Assembly (NCBI GenBank): GCA_934233735.1
Contig: CAKQGQ010000002.1
Coordinates: 1-64,000, forward strand
Source: an uncultured Clostridia bacterium
Lineage (GTDB): Bacteria > Bacillota > Clostridia > Peptostreptococcales > Anaerovoracaceae
Direction: 5' to 3'
DNA length: 64,000 nucleotides
Position numbers and translations under genes: made by a program. Below are positions 34,609 through 44,132 of the stretch, in pieces. Numbering within the stretch: position 1 is the first letter of the stretch; each line of letters starts with the position of its first letter. The notes below the pieces were generated by a model. It searched no databases. It was not told the origin of the DNA and worked only from the letters and a program-made list of their open reading frames with translations.

Positions 34609-35321
34609 ATCGATACGAAAAAAACTCTCTCGCGGAAATTTTGCGGGGAAACAGCTATCCGGGAAGAGGAATCGTCTGCGGGAAGAGCGCGGATGGAACG
34701 AAGGCAGTTACGGCCTATTTCATCATGGGAAGAAGCGAAAATTCGAGAAACCGTGTTTTTGAAGCCAAAGAGGAAAATGTGACCATCTATCCTTTTGACG
34801 CTTCCAAGGTGGAAGACCCGTCCCTCATCATCTATTCGCCAATCAGAAAGCTGGATAATCGTCTCATCGTGACAAACGGAGACCAGACGGACACGATATA
34901 TAACTTTCTCAAAGACGGAAAGAGCGTAGAAGAAGCACTTGCGACAAGATGCTTCGAGCCTGACGCGCCGAATTTCACGCCAAGAATCAGCGCAGTTATG
35001 ACTTTCGGAGAGACGCTTTCCTACCAGATGAGCATTTTGAAGAGCATGGATGCGGAAGGCGGGGAGTGCGCGCGCTATTTCTATAACTACACGGCAGAAG
35101 CGGGACTCGGTCATTTCATACATACTTATGAGCGGGACGGAAATCCGCTGCCGACTTTTTGCGGGGAACCGCGGAGAATCGAAATCCCGGATGACATCGA
35201 CATTTTTACGGATGAGATCTGGGAAAACCTGAATGAAAACAATAAAATTTCGCTTTTTGTGCGGTTTGTGAGCCTTCTCGACGGGGCGAGAGAAGACCGC
35301 ATGATAAATAAGAACAAATAA
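34605..35321 (+). CDS. PurO-type IMP cyclohydrolase
   Basis: This 238-residue protein of the IMP cyclohydrolase-like family (PurO type) is otherwise known mainly from archaea and some Clostridia. It would close FAICAR to IMP. Characteristic stretches are NSYPGRGIVCG (about residues 17-27), AYFIMGRSENSRNRVF (about 38-53), and the IYSPIRK segment near 78. It overlaps purN by four bases (ATGA). The neighbouring gene encodes only the transformylase half of PurH, so this protein supplies the missing second activity. The start is the ATG at 34605. Confidence 0.88.
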   Translation: MNRYEKNSLAEILRGNSYPGRGIVCGKSADGTKAVTAYFIMGRSENSRNRVFEAKEENVTIYPFDASKVEDPSLIIYSPIRKLDNRLIVTNGDQTDTIYNFLKDGKSVEEALATRCFEPDAPNFTPRISAVMTFGETLSYQMSILKSMDAEGGECARYFYNYTAEAGLGHFIHTYERDGNPLPTFCGEPRRIEIPDDIDIFTDEIWENLNENNKISLFVRFVSLLDGAREDRMINKNK

Positions 35322-35338
35322 TTTTGCAGGGGACGAAA

Positions 35339-36523
35339 ATGAAAGAATATGAATTGAAGTACGGATGCAATCCGAATCAAAAACCGGCAAAGATCTATAT
35401 GGAAAACGGGGCAGAGCTTCCGATTGAAATTTTAAACGGAAGACCGGGCTATATCAATCTGCTCGACGCGATGAACAGCTGGCAGCTTGTAAAGGAAATC
35501 AAGGAAGCTTTAGGGCTCTGCGCGGCGGCATCTTTTAAGCATGTCAGCCCGACCTCGGCGGCGATCGGCGTGAAAATGAACGAAAACCTGAAAAAGGCAG
35601 TCTTTGCCGATGATATACCGGGACTGGACGAATCACCGATTGCAACGGCTTATGCCAGAGCCAGAGGAACCGACCGGATGAGCTCGTTCGGTGACTTTAT
35701 CGCGCTTTCGGATAAATGCGATGTGACCTGTGCGAGGCTGATTGCACGCGAGGTTTCCGACGGCATCATTGCGCCGGACTATGACGAAGAAGCTCTGGAA
35801 ATTTTGAAAAAAAAGAAAAAAGGGGCATATAATATTATAAAAATTGATACCGCTTATGTCCCTGCGGCTGTGGAGAAGAAACAGGTCTACGGCATAACCT
35901 TCGAGCAGGGCAGAAACAATCTGAAAATTGATGAAACCCTGCTGAATACAATCGTAACCGAAAATAAGGAGCTTCCGCAGGAAGCAAAGCGGGATTTAAT
36001 CATCGCATTGATTACACTGAAATACACGCAGTCCAATTCGGTCTGCTTTGCGGCGGACGGACAGGCAATCGGCGTGGGCGCCGGGCAGCAGTCGAGAATC
36101 CACTGCACGAGACTTGCGGGCGATAAGGCTGACTTATGGCATCTGCGCCAGAGCGAGAGAGTTCTGAGACTTCCGTTCCGCGAAGATGTGAAAAGACCGG
36201 AAAGAGACAACGCGATTGACATCTATCTTTCACAGGACAGCGATGATGTGCTGGCGGACGGAAACTGGGAGCGTTTGTTTACCGTAAAACCGCAGCCGTT
36301 TAGCAAAGAAGAGCAGCGGGAGTATCTGGCGAAAATCAAAGGCGTCTGTCTGGCATCCGATGCTTTCTTCCCATTTGGAGACAACATCGAGAGAGCTGCA
36401 AAGAGCGGCGTTTCCTATATCGCGCAGCCCGGCGGTTCGATGCGGGATGAAAATGTGATTGAAACCTGCAATAAATATCATATGACGATGGCGATGACCG
36501 GAATCCGGCTCTTCCATCACTGA
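35339..36523 (+). CDS. purH: Stand-alone AICAR transformylase (PurH C-terminal-type)
   Basis: The enzyme has 394 residues from the ATG at 35339 (CAGGGG upstream). It transfers a formyl group from 10-formyl-THF to AICAR. LKYGCNPNQKPAKIY marks the start of the transformylase domain. The ASFKHVSPTSAA segment (about 62-73) carries the catalytic Lys-His pair. Further motifs are TDRMSSFGDFIALS and the C-terminal AQPGGSMRD near residue 360. The N-terminal IMP cyclohydrolase domain of normal bifunctional PurH is absent; the preceding PurO-like gene replaces it. The symbol purH here denotes only the transformylase activity. Confidence 0.9.
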   Translation: MKEYELKYGCNPNQKPAKIYMENGAELPIEILNGRPGYINLLDAMNSWQLVKEIKEALGLCAAASFKHVSPTSAAIGVKMNENLKKAVFADDIPGLDESPIATAYARARGTDRMSSFGDFIALSDKCDVTCARLIAREVSDGIIAPDYDEEALEILKKKKKGAYNIIKIDTAYVPAAVEKKQVYGITFEQGRNNLKIDETLLNTIVTENKELPQEAKRDLIIALITLKYTQSNSVCFAADGQAIGVGAGQQSRIHCTRLAGDKADLWHLRQSERVLRLPFREDVKRPERDNAIDIYLSQDSDDVLADGNWERLFTVKPQPFSKEEQREYLAKIKGVCLASDAFFPFGDNIERAAKSGVSYIAQPGGSMRDENVIETCNKYHMTMAMTGIRLFHH

Positions 36524-36541
36524 TTCCGGGAGGTGGATAAA

Positions 36542-37804
36542 ATGAAAATCATGGTAGTAGGCGGCGGAGGAAGAGAGCACGCCTTAATCAAAAAAATCAA
36601 GGAAAGTCCGAAGGCAGAGAAAATTTACGCGCTTCCGGGAAACGGCGGAATCGCGCAGGACGCGGAATGCGTGAATATTAACGCGAAAGATATCCCGGGC
36701 ATGGTGAAATTCGCAAAGGAAAACGAAATCGACTTTGCAGTTGTCGCGCCGGATGACCCGCTGGTTTTAGGTGCGGTCGATGCGCTGCAGGAAGCCGGTG
36801 TGAAAACTTTCGGACCGACGAAGGCTGCGGCAATCATTGAAGGAAGCAAAGCCTTTTCCAAAGACCTGATGAAAAAATACAAAATTCCGACGGCTGCATA
36901 CGAGACCTTTACGGATATGCAGGCGGCACTCGATTATCTGGATACACAAAAAGCGCCGATTGTGGTGAAAGCAGACGGACTTGCGCTTGGAAAGGGCGTA
37001 ATTCTGGCAGAAACAATTGAAGAAGCGAAAAAAGCGGTCGCCTCGATGATGGAGGACAAGATTTTCGGCGAAAGCGGAAGCAGAGTTGTCATTGAAGAAT
37101 TCCTGACCGGTCCTGAGGTGTCAGTTCTTTCGTTTACGGACGGAAAGACGCTGGTACCCATGATTTCCTCCATGGACCATAAACGCGCTCTGGACGGCGA
37201 TATGGGCCTGAATACGGGCGGCATGGGAACAATCGCGCCGAACCCGTATTATACGAAAGAAATTGCCGAGCAGTGCATGAAGAAAATTTTTCTGCCGACG
37301 ATTGCGGCGATGAATGCGGAAAACCGTACCTTCACGGGATGCCTGTATTTCGGTCTGATGCTGACGGCGGACGGTCCGAAGGTCATCGAATATAACTGCC
37401 GTTTCGGCGATCCCGAAACGCAGGTTGTACTTCCTCTTTTAGAGAGCGACCTGCTTGAAATCATGCTGCGTATCTACGACGGAACTTTGGACGAGGCAGA
37501 GGTGAAATTCAGCACTGACAGCGCATGCTGCGTGGTTATGGCTTCCTCCGGCTATCCTGCGAAGTATGAGACAGGCTTTGAAATTACAATGCCTGAGGGC
37601 CAAAATATCTATGTTGCCGGAGCAAAGCTTGCAGACGGAAAGCTTGTGACATCCGGAGGAAGAGTTTTAGGTGTAACGGAAACCGCACCGACTCTTGAGG
37701 CGGCGATTCGAAAATCATACGAAACCGTTTCAGAGGTAAAGTTTGAAAACGCATTTTACAGAAAAGACATCGGCGCTCGCGCTTTGATGGCGGAAAGGAA
37801 GTAA
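36542..37804 (+). CDS. purD: Phosphoribosylamine-glycine ligase
   Basis: This 420-residue ATP-grasp enzyme makes GAR. The N-terminus KIMVVGGGGREHAL is the signature, and ATP-grasp motifs follow: VKADGLALGKGVILA (about residues 141-155), LNTGGMGTIAPNPYYT (about 221-236) and EYNCRFGDPETQVVLPLL (about 281-298). The ATG at 36542, preceded by GGGAGG, fits better than an in-frame GTG nine bases earlier. purL follows after two bases. Confidence 0.97.
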   Translation: MKIMVVGGGGREHALIKKIKESPKAEKIYALPGNGGIAQDAECVNINAKDIPGMVKFAKENEIDFAVVAPDDPLVLGAVDALQEAGVKTFGPTKAAAIIEGSKAFSKDLMKKYKIPTAAYETFTDMQAALDYLDTQKAPIVVKADGLALGKGVILAETIEEAKKAVASMMEDKIFGESGSRVVIEEFLTGPEVSVLSFTDGKTLVPMISSMDHKRALDGDMGLNTGGMGTIAPNPYYTKEIAEQCMKKIFLPTIAAMNAENRTFTGCLYFGLMLTADGPKVIEYNCRFGDPETQVVLPLLESDLLEIMLRIYDGTLDEAEVKFSTDSACCVVMASSGYPAKYETGFEITMPEGQNIYVAGAKLADGKLVTSGGRVLGVTETAPTLEAAIRKSYETVSEVKFENAFYRKDIGARALMAERK

Positions 37805-37806
37805 GA

Positions 37807-40800
37807 ATGGTTTACAGAATTTTTGTAGAGAAAAAACCGGGACTGGCGCACGAAGCGGAAGCGCTGCTTTACGACCTTCGTGAGGTTTTGCGGGTAGAAG
37901 GACTGAAGGATGTTCGGATTTTCAATCGATACGATGCAGAAAACATAAGTGAAGAGCTGTTTGAATACGCGGTGCATACCGTTTTCTCGGAGCCGCAGAT
38001 TGATAAGGCGGTTCGGAGACTTCCGGAGGCAGACTGCATCTTTGCGGTGGAATATCTTCCGGGACAGTTCGACCAAAGGGCCTCCTCGGCAGAGGAATGT
38101 ATTCAGATTATTTCCAAGGGCGAAAGACCGACGGTCAGAACCGCCAAAGTTTACGCTTTATATGGAAAGCTGACAGAAGAAGCTGTTTCAGCGATTAAAA
38201 AATATGTGATTAACCCGGTAGAAGCAAGGGAAGCGGAAATGACGCTGCCGCAATCGCTGAAGCCGGAATATGAAATCCCGCAGGAGGTGGAAACCGTTGA
38301 AGGCTTCACCGACCTTACAGAAGCAGAACTTGCGGAATTTATCAAAACACGCGGACTTGCAATGGACACGGCGGATCTTTTGGAATGCCGGAAGTACTTC
38401 CGCTCGGAAAACCGCCAGCCGACGATTACGGAAATCCGAATGATTGACACCTACTGGTCGGATCATTGCAGACATACGACATTCAATACGACAATCGACC
38501 ATGTTGTCTTCGAAGACGGCATGCTGCAGGAAGCCTATGAGCGCTACCTCGGCATCCGTGAAAAACTCGGACGCACGAAGCCGATAAGCCTTATGGACAT
38601 CGGCACGATTGCCGCAAAATATCTGAAAGCGCAGGGCAAGCTTTCCAAGCTCGACGAATCCGATGAAATCAACGCCTGCACGGTGAAAATCGAAGTTGAG
38701 CACGATGGCAAAAAAGAAGACTGGCTTTTGCTCTTTAAAAATGAAACGCACAACCATCCGACCGAGATCGAGCCGTTCGGCGGCGCAGCGACCTGTATCG
38801 GCGGTGCAATCCGTGACCCTCTGTCAGGGCGTTCCTATGTATACGGTGCAATGCGTCTTACCGGAGCGGGCGACCCGCTGACCCCGGTAAGTGAAACACT
38901 TGCCGGCAAGCTTCCGCAGAGAAAGCTCGTCACGACGGCTGCGGCAGGCTACAGCTCTTACGGCAATCAAATCGGACTTGCGACCGGACAGGTTGATGAA
39001 ATTTATCATCCGGGCTATGTTGCCAAGCATATGGAAATCGGTGCAGTTGTAGGTGCCGCGCCTGCGGAAAATGTAATAAGAGAAACACCGAAGGCAGGCG
39101 ACAAGGTGATTCTTCTTGGCGGCAAAACCGGTCGGGACGGCTGCGGCGGAGCGACAGGCTCTTCCAAGAAGCATGACAGCTCGTCCCTGGAAAACTGCGG
39201 AGCGGAAGTGCAGAAGGGCAACGCGCCGGAAGAAAGAAAGCTCCAGAGACTTTTCCGGAATCCAACTGCTTCTAAAATGATAAAACGCTGCAACGACTTC
39301 GGTGCGGGCGGCGTTTCGGTTGCGGTCGGAGAACTTGCGGACGGACTGAAAATCGACTTAAATCGCGTACCGAAAAAATATGAAGGGCTGGACGGAACGG
39401 AGCTTGCGATTAGCGAATCGCAGGAAAGAATGGCGGTCGTCACATCCGCGGAAGATGCGGAGCGTTTCATTGAGCTTGCTGCATCCGAAAACCTGGAAGC
39501 TACGATTATCGCGGAAGTAACCGAAGAGCCGCGTCTTGTCATGTCATGGAACGGCAAGACCATCGTTGACCTCTCCAGAGCATTTTTGGATTCCAATGGG
39601 GCAGAAAAACGTATCGATATTGTAACACCGAAGGCACAAGATTATCAAAAAGAGGCAAAGAAAGCCTCACTCAAGACGCGGATTGAAGAAATAGCGGAGG
39701 ATTTGAACTGCTGCTCCAAGCGTGGACTTTCCGAAAGATTCGACTCGACAATCGGCGCGGGAACCGTGCTCATGCCGTTCGGCGGCAAATACCAGAGAAC
39801 GCCGGCGCAGGCGATGGTACACAAAATCCCGGTTGAAAAGGGCGACACTGCCACGGTCAGCATGATGGCCTGGGGCTACAACCCGTTCATCACGGAAAAG
39901 AGCCCATACCACGGCGCTTACCTTGCAGTTGTTGAATCTGTCTGCAAACTGGCGGCAACAGGTGCTTCGTTAGAGGACATCTATCTGTCCTTCCAGGAAT
40001 ATTTTGAAAAGCTCGAAGATAAGCCGGAACGCTGGGGCAAGCCGTTTGCGGCACTTCTCGGGGCACTGGATGCCCAAATCGGCTTAGAAGCGGCTGCCAT
40101 CGGCGGCAAAGACTCCATGAGCGGCTCGTTTGAGAATCTCCATGTACCTCCGACCCTTGTTTCGTTTGCCTGCACGACAGAAAATATCGACAGCGTTATT
40201 TCGCCGGAATTTAAGGAAGCGGAAAACTTTGTTTATCTTCTGAAACCGGAAGAAAACGAAAACGGACTGCCGGACTGCGCGTCCATCAGAAAGAATATCG
40301 CAAAAGTGCATAAACTCATTCGTCAGGGCATCGTCAAAGCGGCATGGACGCCGGGAATGGGCGGCGCAGCAGAGGCTTTGATTAAGATGATAATCGGAAA
40401 CCGCATCGGTATCGACCTCGACTATGATTTAGACGAGGAGGAACTGTTTGCTTATCATTACGGAGCTTTTGTTCTGGAGACAACGGAAGAACTTCCGGGC
40501 GCACTGCTTCTTGGAAGAACCTGCTCAGATTTCGTAATTTCCAAACAGGATATTCTCATAGACATGCTCGATATTCTCGATCTTTATGAGAAAAAGCTGG
40601 AGTCTGTGTACCCGTGTAACCTTGAAAAGACGGACAGAATGATTAATACAGTTTCCTATAGAAAGCCTGCAGAATTTGCTTCGGCTGTGAAAATTGCAAG
40701 ACCAAAGGCGCTGATTCCGGTATTCCCGGGCACCAACTGCGAATATGACACAGCAAAAGCTTTCGAGAGGGCAGGTGCGGAGAGCGAAATCTTCGTGCTG

Positions 40801-41496
40801 AACAATCTCAGCCCGGCAGCTGTTGCAAAATCCGTAGAGGTTTTCGCAGAAAAGATAAAAGAATCGCAGATGATTTTCATCCCGGGCGGCTTTTCGGGCG
40901 GCGACGAACCGGACGGCTCAGGCAAACTGATTACCGCATTCTTCCGCAATCCGGAAATTAAAGAAGCCGTAACGCAGCTCTTAGAGGAAAGAGACGGTCT
41001 GATGGCGGGAATCTGCAACGGTTTCCAGGCGCTGATTAAACTCGGACTGGTTCCGTACGGCAAAATCATCGATACAGACGAAACTTGTCCGACCCTGACC
41101 TACAACCGAATCGGACGCCACCAGTCGAAGCTGGTAAGGACGCGTATCGCATCCAACAAATCTCCATGGCTGATGAATACAGAGGTCGGTGAGATTTACA
41201 CCGTGCCGATTTCTCACGGCGAGGGGCGTTTCATCGCAGACACGCAGCTTTTGAATGATTTGGCAGTCAACGGTCAGATTATCACGCAGTACGTGGATTT
41301 GAGCTCAAATCCGACGGACAAAATCCAGTACAATCCTAACGGTTCAGACTGGGCTGTGGAAGGTCTGATTTCACCTGACGGCAGAGTTTTGGGCAAGATG
41401 GGCCATTCCGAACGAATCGGCAGCGGCTTGTACCGGAATGTTCCGGGCAGATTCGATATGCAGATGTTTGAATCCGCAGTAAGATACTTCAAATAA
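37807..41496 (+). CDS. purL: Phosphoribosylformylglycinamidine synthase, large fused form
   Basis: This 1,229-residue PurL converts FGAR to FGAM. The order is an N-terminal PurS-like domain (about 1-140), a linker, two AIR-synthetase-like ATP modules (motifs TYWSDHCRHTTF near 218 and NETHNHPTEIEPFGGAATC near 313), and a C-terminal class I glutamine amidotransferase. The latter has FPGTNCEYD (about 975), the nucleophile in MAGICNGFQALIK (about 1066) and the SHGEGRF histidine (about 1138). The enzyme is single-chain, with no separate purQ or purS. It ends the purine operon; purF, purC, purB and purA are not in the window. Confidence 0.96.
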   Translation: MVYRIFVEKKPGLAHEAEALLYDLREVLRVEGLKDVRIFNRYDAENISEELFEYAVHTVFSEPQIDKAVRRLPEADCIFAVEYLPGQFDQRASSAEECIQIISKGERPTVRTAKVYALYGKLTEEAVSAIKKYVINPVEAREAEMTLPQSLKPEYEIPQEVETVEGFTDLTEAELAEFIKTRGLAMDTADLLECRKYFRSENRQPTITEIRMIDTYWSDHCRHTTFNTTIDHVVFEDGMLQEAYERYLGIREKLGRTKPISLMDIGTIAAKYLKAQGKLSKLDESDEINACTVKIEVEHDGKKEDWLLLFKNETHNHPTEIEPFGGAATCIGGAIRDPLSGRSYVYGAMRLTGAGDPLTPVSETLAGKLPQRKLVTTAAAGYSSYGNQIGLATGQVDEIYHPGYVAKHMEIGAVVGAAPAENVIRETPKAGDKVILLGGKTGRDGCGGATGSSKKHDSSSLENCGAEVQKGNAPEERKLQRLFRNPTASKMIKRCNDFGAGGVSVAVGELADGLKIDLNRVPKKYEGLDGTELAISESQERMAVVTSAEDAERFIELAASENLEATIIAEVTEEPRLVMSWNGKTIVDLSRAFLDSNGAEKRIDIVTPKAQDYQKEAKKASLKTRIEEIAEDLNCCSKRGLSERFDSTIGAGTVLMPFGGKYQRTPAQAMVHKIPVEKGDTATVSMMAWGYNPFITEKSPYHGAYLAVVESVCKLAATGASLEDIYLSFQEYFEKLEDKPERWGKPFAALLGALDAQIGLEAAAIGGKDSMSGSFENLHVPPTLVSFACTTENIDSVISPEFKEAENFVYLLKPEENENGLPDCASIRKNIAKVHKLIRQGIVKAAWTPGMGGAAEALIKMIIGNRIGIDLDYDLDEEELFAYHYGAFVLETTEELPGALLLGRTCSDFVISKQDILIDMLDILDLYEKKLESVYPCNLEKTDRMINTVSYRKPAEFASAVKIARPKALIPVFPGTNCEYDTAKAFERAGAESEIFVLNNLSPAAVAKSVEVFAEKIKESQMIFIPGGFSGGDEPDGSGKLITAFFRNPEIKEAVTQLLEERDGLMAGICNGFQALIKLGLVPYGKIIDTDETCPTLTYNRIGRHQSKLVRTRIASNKSPWLMNTEVGEIYTVPISHGEGRFIADTQLLNDLAVNGQIITQYVDLSSNPTDKIQYNPNGSDWAVEGLISPDGRVLGKMGHSERIGSGLYRNVPGRFDMQMFESAVRYFK

Positions 41497-41501
41497 ATCA
41501 A

Positions 41502-41550
41502 AAGGGCTTTAGCCGCTCGCAAAACCTGCGCGGCCAAGGCCCTTATTTTC
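41502..41550. terminator. Bidirectional terminator at the end of the purine operon
   Basis: AAGGGCTTTAGCCGC pairs with GCGGCCAAGGCCCTT around a 13-base loop. It serves purL on the plus strand and the small convergent gene ending at 41543. Confidence 0.85.
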
Positions 41551-41755
41551 TCATTAGTGAAATTCCGCAAATGATGAGTAAAACCCCAAGCATAATCAGC
41601 CACGCTTTCGGCGGGAGGAAAAGGGCGCAGAGCGTAACCGCGCCGAAAACCAAAAGCACAAAGCCTACATCCTTGGTCTCTTTGCATATTTTAAAGCCCT
41701 TTTTCTTTCTCGGGCCGCAGTTGTTGTGATTATTGCAGTTATAGTTATTTCCCAT
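41543..41755 (-). CDS. Small two-helix membrane protein
   Basis: This 70-residue protein has an Asn/Cys-rich N-terminus (MGNNYNCNNHNNCG), a basic stretch (RKKKG), and two hydrophobic helices (about residues 31-47 and 51-67). AGGGTG precedes its ATG. No family is recognised. The Cys/His cluster could bind a metal. Confidence 0.55.
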   Translation of the reverse strand: MGNNYNCNNHNNCGPRKKKGFKICKETKDVGFVLLVFGAVTLCALFLPPKAWLIMLGVLLIICGISLMRK

Positions 41756-41833
41756 TTTTTCACCCTTAGCAGTATATGCAGACAGGGGTGGGAAGGTGCA
41801 ACGGAAAAATACGCCTTTTTCTCACCTTGTTTC

Positions 41834-43135
41834 TTATTTGAAAATGAGACTTTCATCCAGAAGAAAGTCCTCAATGCCGATATATTGTATACCGTGTTCA
41901 TCCCGCCAAGGCTTAATGTAGTCCTTTACGACTACGATTTTCTTAAAAAAATCCGGGATGCGAAGCAGCGATGCGACTTCCTGTTTTTTCTTATCAGGAT
42001 CATCGATGGAGAGCGCTGACTGGATATAGCAGCGTTCATCTCCACGGTTTACCACGAAGTCAACCTCCAGCTGCTTGCGAGCATTCTTTCCGGACTCGGT
42101 TCTGATATTCTGCTCGACTACACCGACATCAACATCAAAGCCCCTGCGCAGCAAGTCATTGTAGAGAACATTTTCCATCAAGTGAGTTTCTTCCGGCTGT
42201 CTGAAGCCAAGCCGTGCATTTCTCAAGCCCACATCGGAATAATAGTATTTGACAGGAGTTTTGATATATTTTCGTCCTTTTACATCATATCGTTCAGCCC
42301 TTTGAAGCAAGAATGCGTCCATGAAATATCCGATATAGGTGTCGATTGTATCAGGAGCGATTTTGATATGTCGTTCACTATCAAAAGTCTTCGACAGCTT
42401 GCTGGGATTCGTCAGCGAACCGATGCTTGATGCCAGAACATTCAGAAGAATCTCCAAAACTTCCGCATCGTTTTTAATCTGATGTCTGTCCAGCACATCT
42501 TTGATGTAGGTTCGGTCGAACAGGTCGCGCAGATAGCGACTTCTCTCTTCATGCGATTCAGCCATCCATACAAGGGGCATTCCACCATAGGTGTAGTAGT
42601 CGCGCCATGCTCCGCGCTTGTCTTCTTTGTAGTTTTCATAAACCTCCGCAAAGGAAAGGGGGTAGACGCGGATTTCGTCTCCTCGGTCACGGAACTGGGT
42701 CAGGATATCAGACGATAACATCTTTGAATTGCTTCCGGTCACATAAACGTCCACATTCGGAAGTTTCATCAGGCCCAACACTACGTCGATAAAGTTCAGC
42801 TTTTCATTTGGATCGTCCACGTAGGGGTTCGGAATCTCGGTTACAAACTGAATTTCATCAATGAATACATAATATCGCTTATCTTTGTTTACGGTTCGTT
42901 CTTTCACAAATTTGTTCAGTTCAAACGGGTTGCGGTATTTCGCGTTATCAATTTCATCCAAAGCGAGTCCTACAATACGGTCTTCTGAAACGCCGCAGTC
43001 CAAAAGATACTGACGATAAAGTGTAAACAGAAGGTAAGACTTACCGCTCCGACGCAGTCCGGTGATAACTTTGATGCGCCCGTTGTCCTTTTTCCGGATT
43101 AACTGATCCAGATATTGTTTCCTCGCATATTGCAT
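41834..43135 (-). CDS. AAA_14/DUF4143 ATPase, copy 1
   Basis: The protein has 433 residues from the ATG at 43135, which has a GGAGG site nine bases upstream. The N-terminal P-loop ATPase has Walker A GLRRSGKS (about residues 27-34), Walker B YYVFIDEIQFV (about 92-102) and a sensor motif VYVTGSNSKML. The C-terminal DUF4143 domain is a restriction-endonuclease-like fold, with LEVDFVVNRGDERCYIQSA near residue 370 retaining E-x-D but lacking the usual ExK. The family is widespread and of unknown function, often multicopy. Its promoter lies between two TTGCGG-type palindromes. Confidence 0.88.
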   Translation of the reverse strand: MQYARKQYLDQLIRKKDNGRIKVITGLRRSGKSYLLFTLYRQYLLDCGVSEDRIVGLALDEIDNAKYRNPFELNKFVKERTVNKDKRYYVFIDEIQFVTEIPNPYVDDPNEKLNFIDVVLGLMKLPNVDVYVTGSNSKMLSSDILTQFRDRGDEIRVYPLSFAEVYENYKEDKRGAWRDYYTYGGMPLVWMAESHEERSRYLRDLFDRTYIKDVLDRHQIKNDAEVLEILLNVLASSIGSLTNPSKLSKTFDSERHIKIAPDTIDTYIGYFMDAFLLQRAERYDVKGRKYIKTPVKYYYSDVGLRNARLGFRQPEETHLMENVLYNDLLRRGFDVDVGVVEQNIRTESGKNARKQLEVDFVVNRGDERCYIQSALSIDDPDKKKQEVASLLRIPDFFKKIVVVKDYIKPWRDEHGIQYIGIEDFLLDESLIFK

Positions 43136-43151
43136 ATCAATTCCTCCATAA

Positions 43152-43264
43152 AATTTTTGCGGCATCCGCATTTTTCATAGATTAGTATACCGCAATATCA
43201 ACGGAAATATCAAGTTGTTTAGCAGGAATTTTTGCGGAAATCCGCAATTTTTTTAGATTAGTAA
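43152..43264. promoter_or_regulatory. Two palindromes flanking the AAA_14 copy 1 promoter
   Basis: TGCGG-CAT-CCGCA (43158-43170) and TTGCGG-AAAT-CCGCAA (43232-43247) lie in direct repeats of about 38 bp, 75 bp apart, both followed by TAGATTAGTA. Between them, on the minus strand, are TTGATA and TATACT with an 18-bp spacer. This is an operator-like arrangement for the gene starting at 43135. Confidence 0.7.
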
Positions 43265-43349
43265 GAAATTAAATTGGCAAAATTTCTGCTATGCAAAAAA
43301 AGTCGAACTTTAAAATTTTTTGCATTTAAGTGCAAAAATTTGATTATTT

Positions 43350-43990
43350 CGTTAGTTTGTGCTATACCAGAGGTCAAAAGCAGATCACAGACCCTGTGCT
43401 GCTGCGTAAAATTATCCTGTTCCTTGCAGATAACATCGGTTCCAGTATTTCTATTGCATCCATCGGAAACACACTGGTAAACGAGGGGCTTCTGGAAGAC
43501 GGAAAACGCAAAGGTGCTCCCAGTGCACATACTGTGCAGGCATATGTGAATGCACTTCTGGAAAGCTATTTCTTTTATGAAATCAAGCGCTTTGATATCA
43601 AGGGTAAAGCCTACCTCCGTACGCTGGGGAAATATTATATCGTTGACATCGGTCTTCGCAATTATCTGCTGGGATTCCGCAATCGGGACAGCGGTCATGC
43701 CATCGAGAATGTCGTTTACTTCGAACTGCTTCGCCGGGGCTATGATGTAGCGATTGGCAAGAGCGGCAACGCTGAGGTGGACTTCATCGCAACAACTGCT
43801 GACGAAAAAAAAATATATCCAGGTAACGGAGTCCATGATGAGCGAGGACATGCGTAAACGGGAACTTGCACCATTGCAAAGCATCCGCGATAACTACGAA
43901 AAAATCGTGTTATCCCTTGAGCCGGGGCTTGATGCTTCCTATGACGGCATCAAATCTGAAAACCTCATAGATTGGCTGCTCGGTGAATAG
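43350..43990 (+). pseudogene. AAA_14/DUF4143 C-terminal fragment, frameshifted
   Basis: This is the C-terminal half of an AAA_14/DUF4143 protein. A first frame runs from about 43350 to 43805 and includes GRNYLLGFRN-type and EVDFIATTADEKK segments. It breaks at a run of nine A residues (43805-43813), where one extra A shifts the frame. The natural ending (KYIQVTESMMSEDMRKRELAPL, then SLEPGLDASYDGI) continues in the next frame to the stop at 43990. The ATPase half is missing altogether. The remnant is inactive as an ATPase. Confidence 0.85.
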
Positions 43991-44056
43991 TGAATAACGA
44001 ATAAGAAGACAAGACTTACCTTGATAATGGAAATAGACCCGAAAGATCAAATGAAC

Positions 44057-44084
44057 TTGACTTTTTGTTCTATAAATGTATAAT
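44057..44084 (+). promoter_or_regulatory. Promoter of the DUF234 ATPase gene
   Basis: TTGACT (44057-44062), 16-bp spacer, perfect TATAAT (44079-44084). A direct repeat of TTATCATAA lies between it and the AGGAGG site (about 44094 and 44111). Confidence 0.7.
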
Positions 44085-44132
44085 ATAAATTAAATTATCA
44101 TAAAATAATTTATCATAACAGGAGGCGACAAT

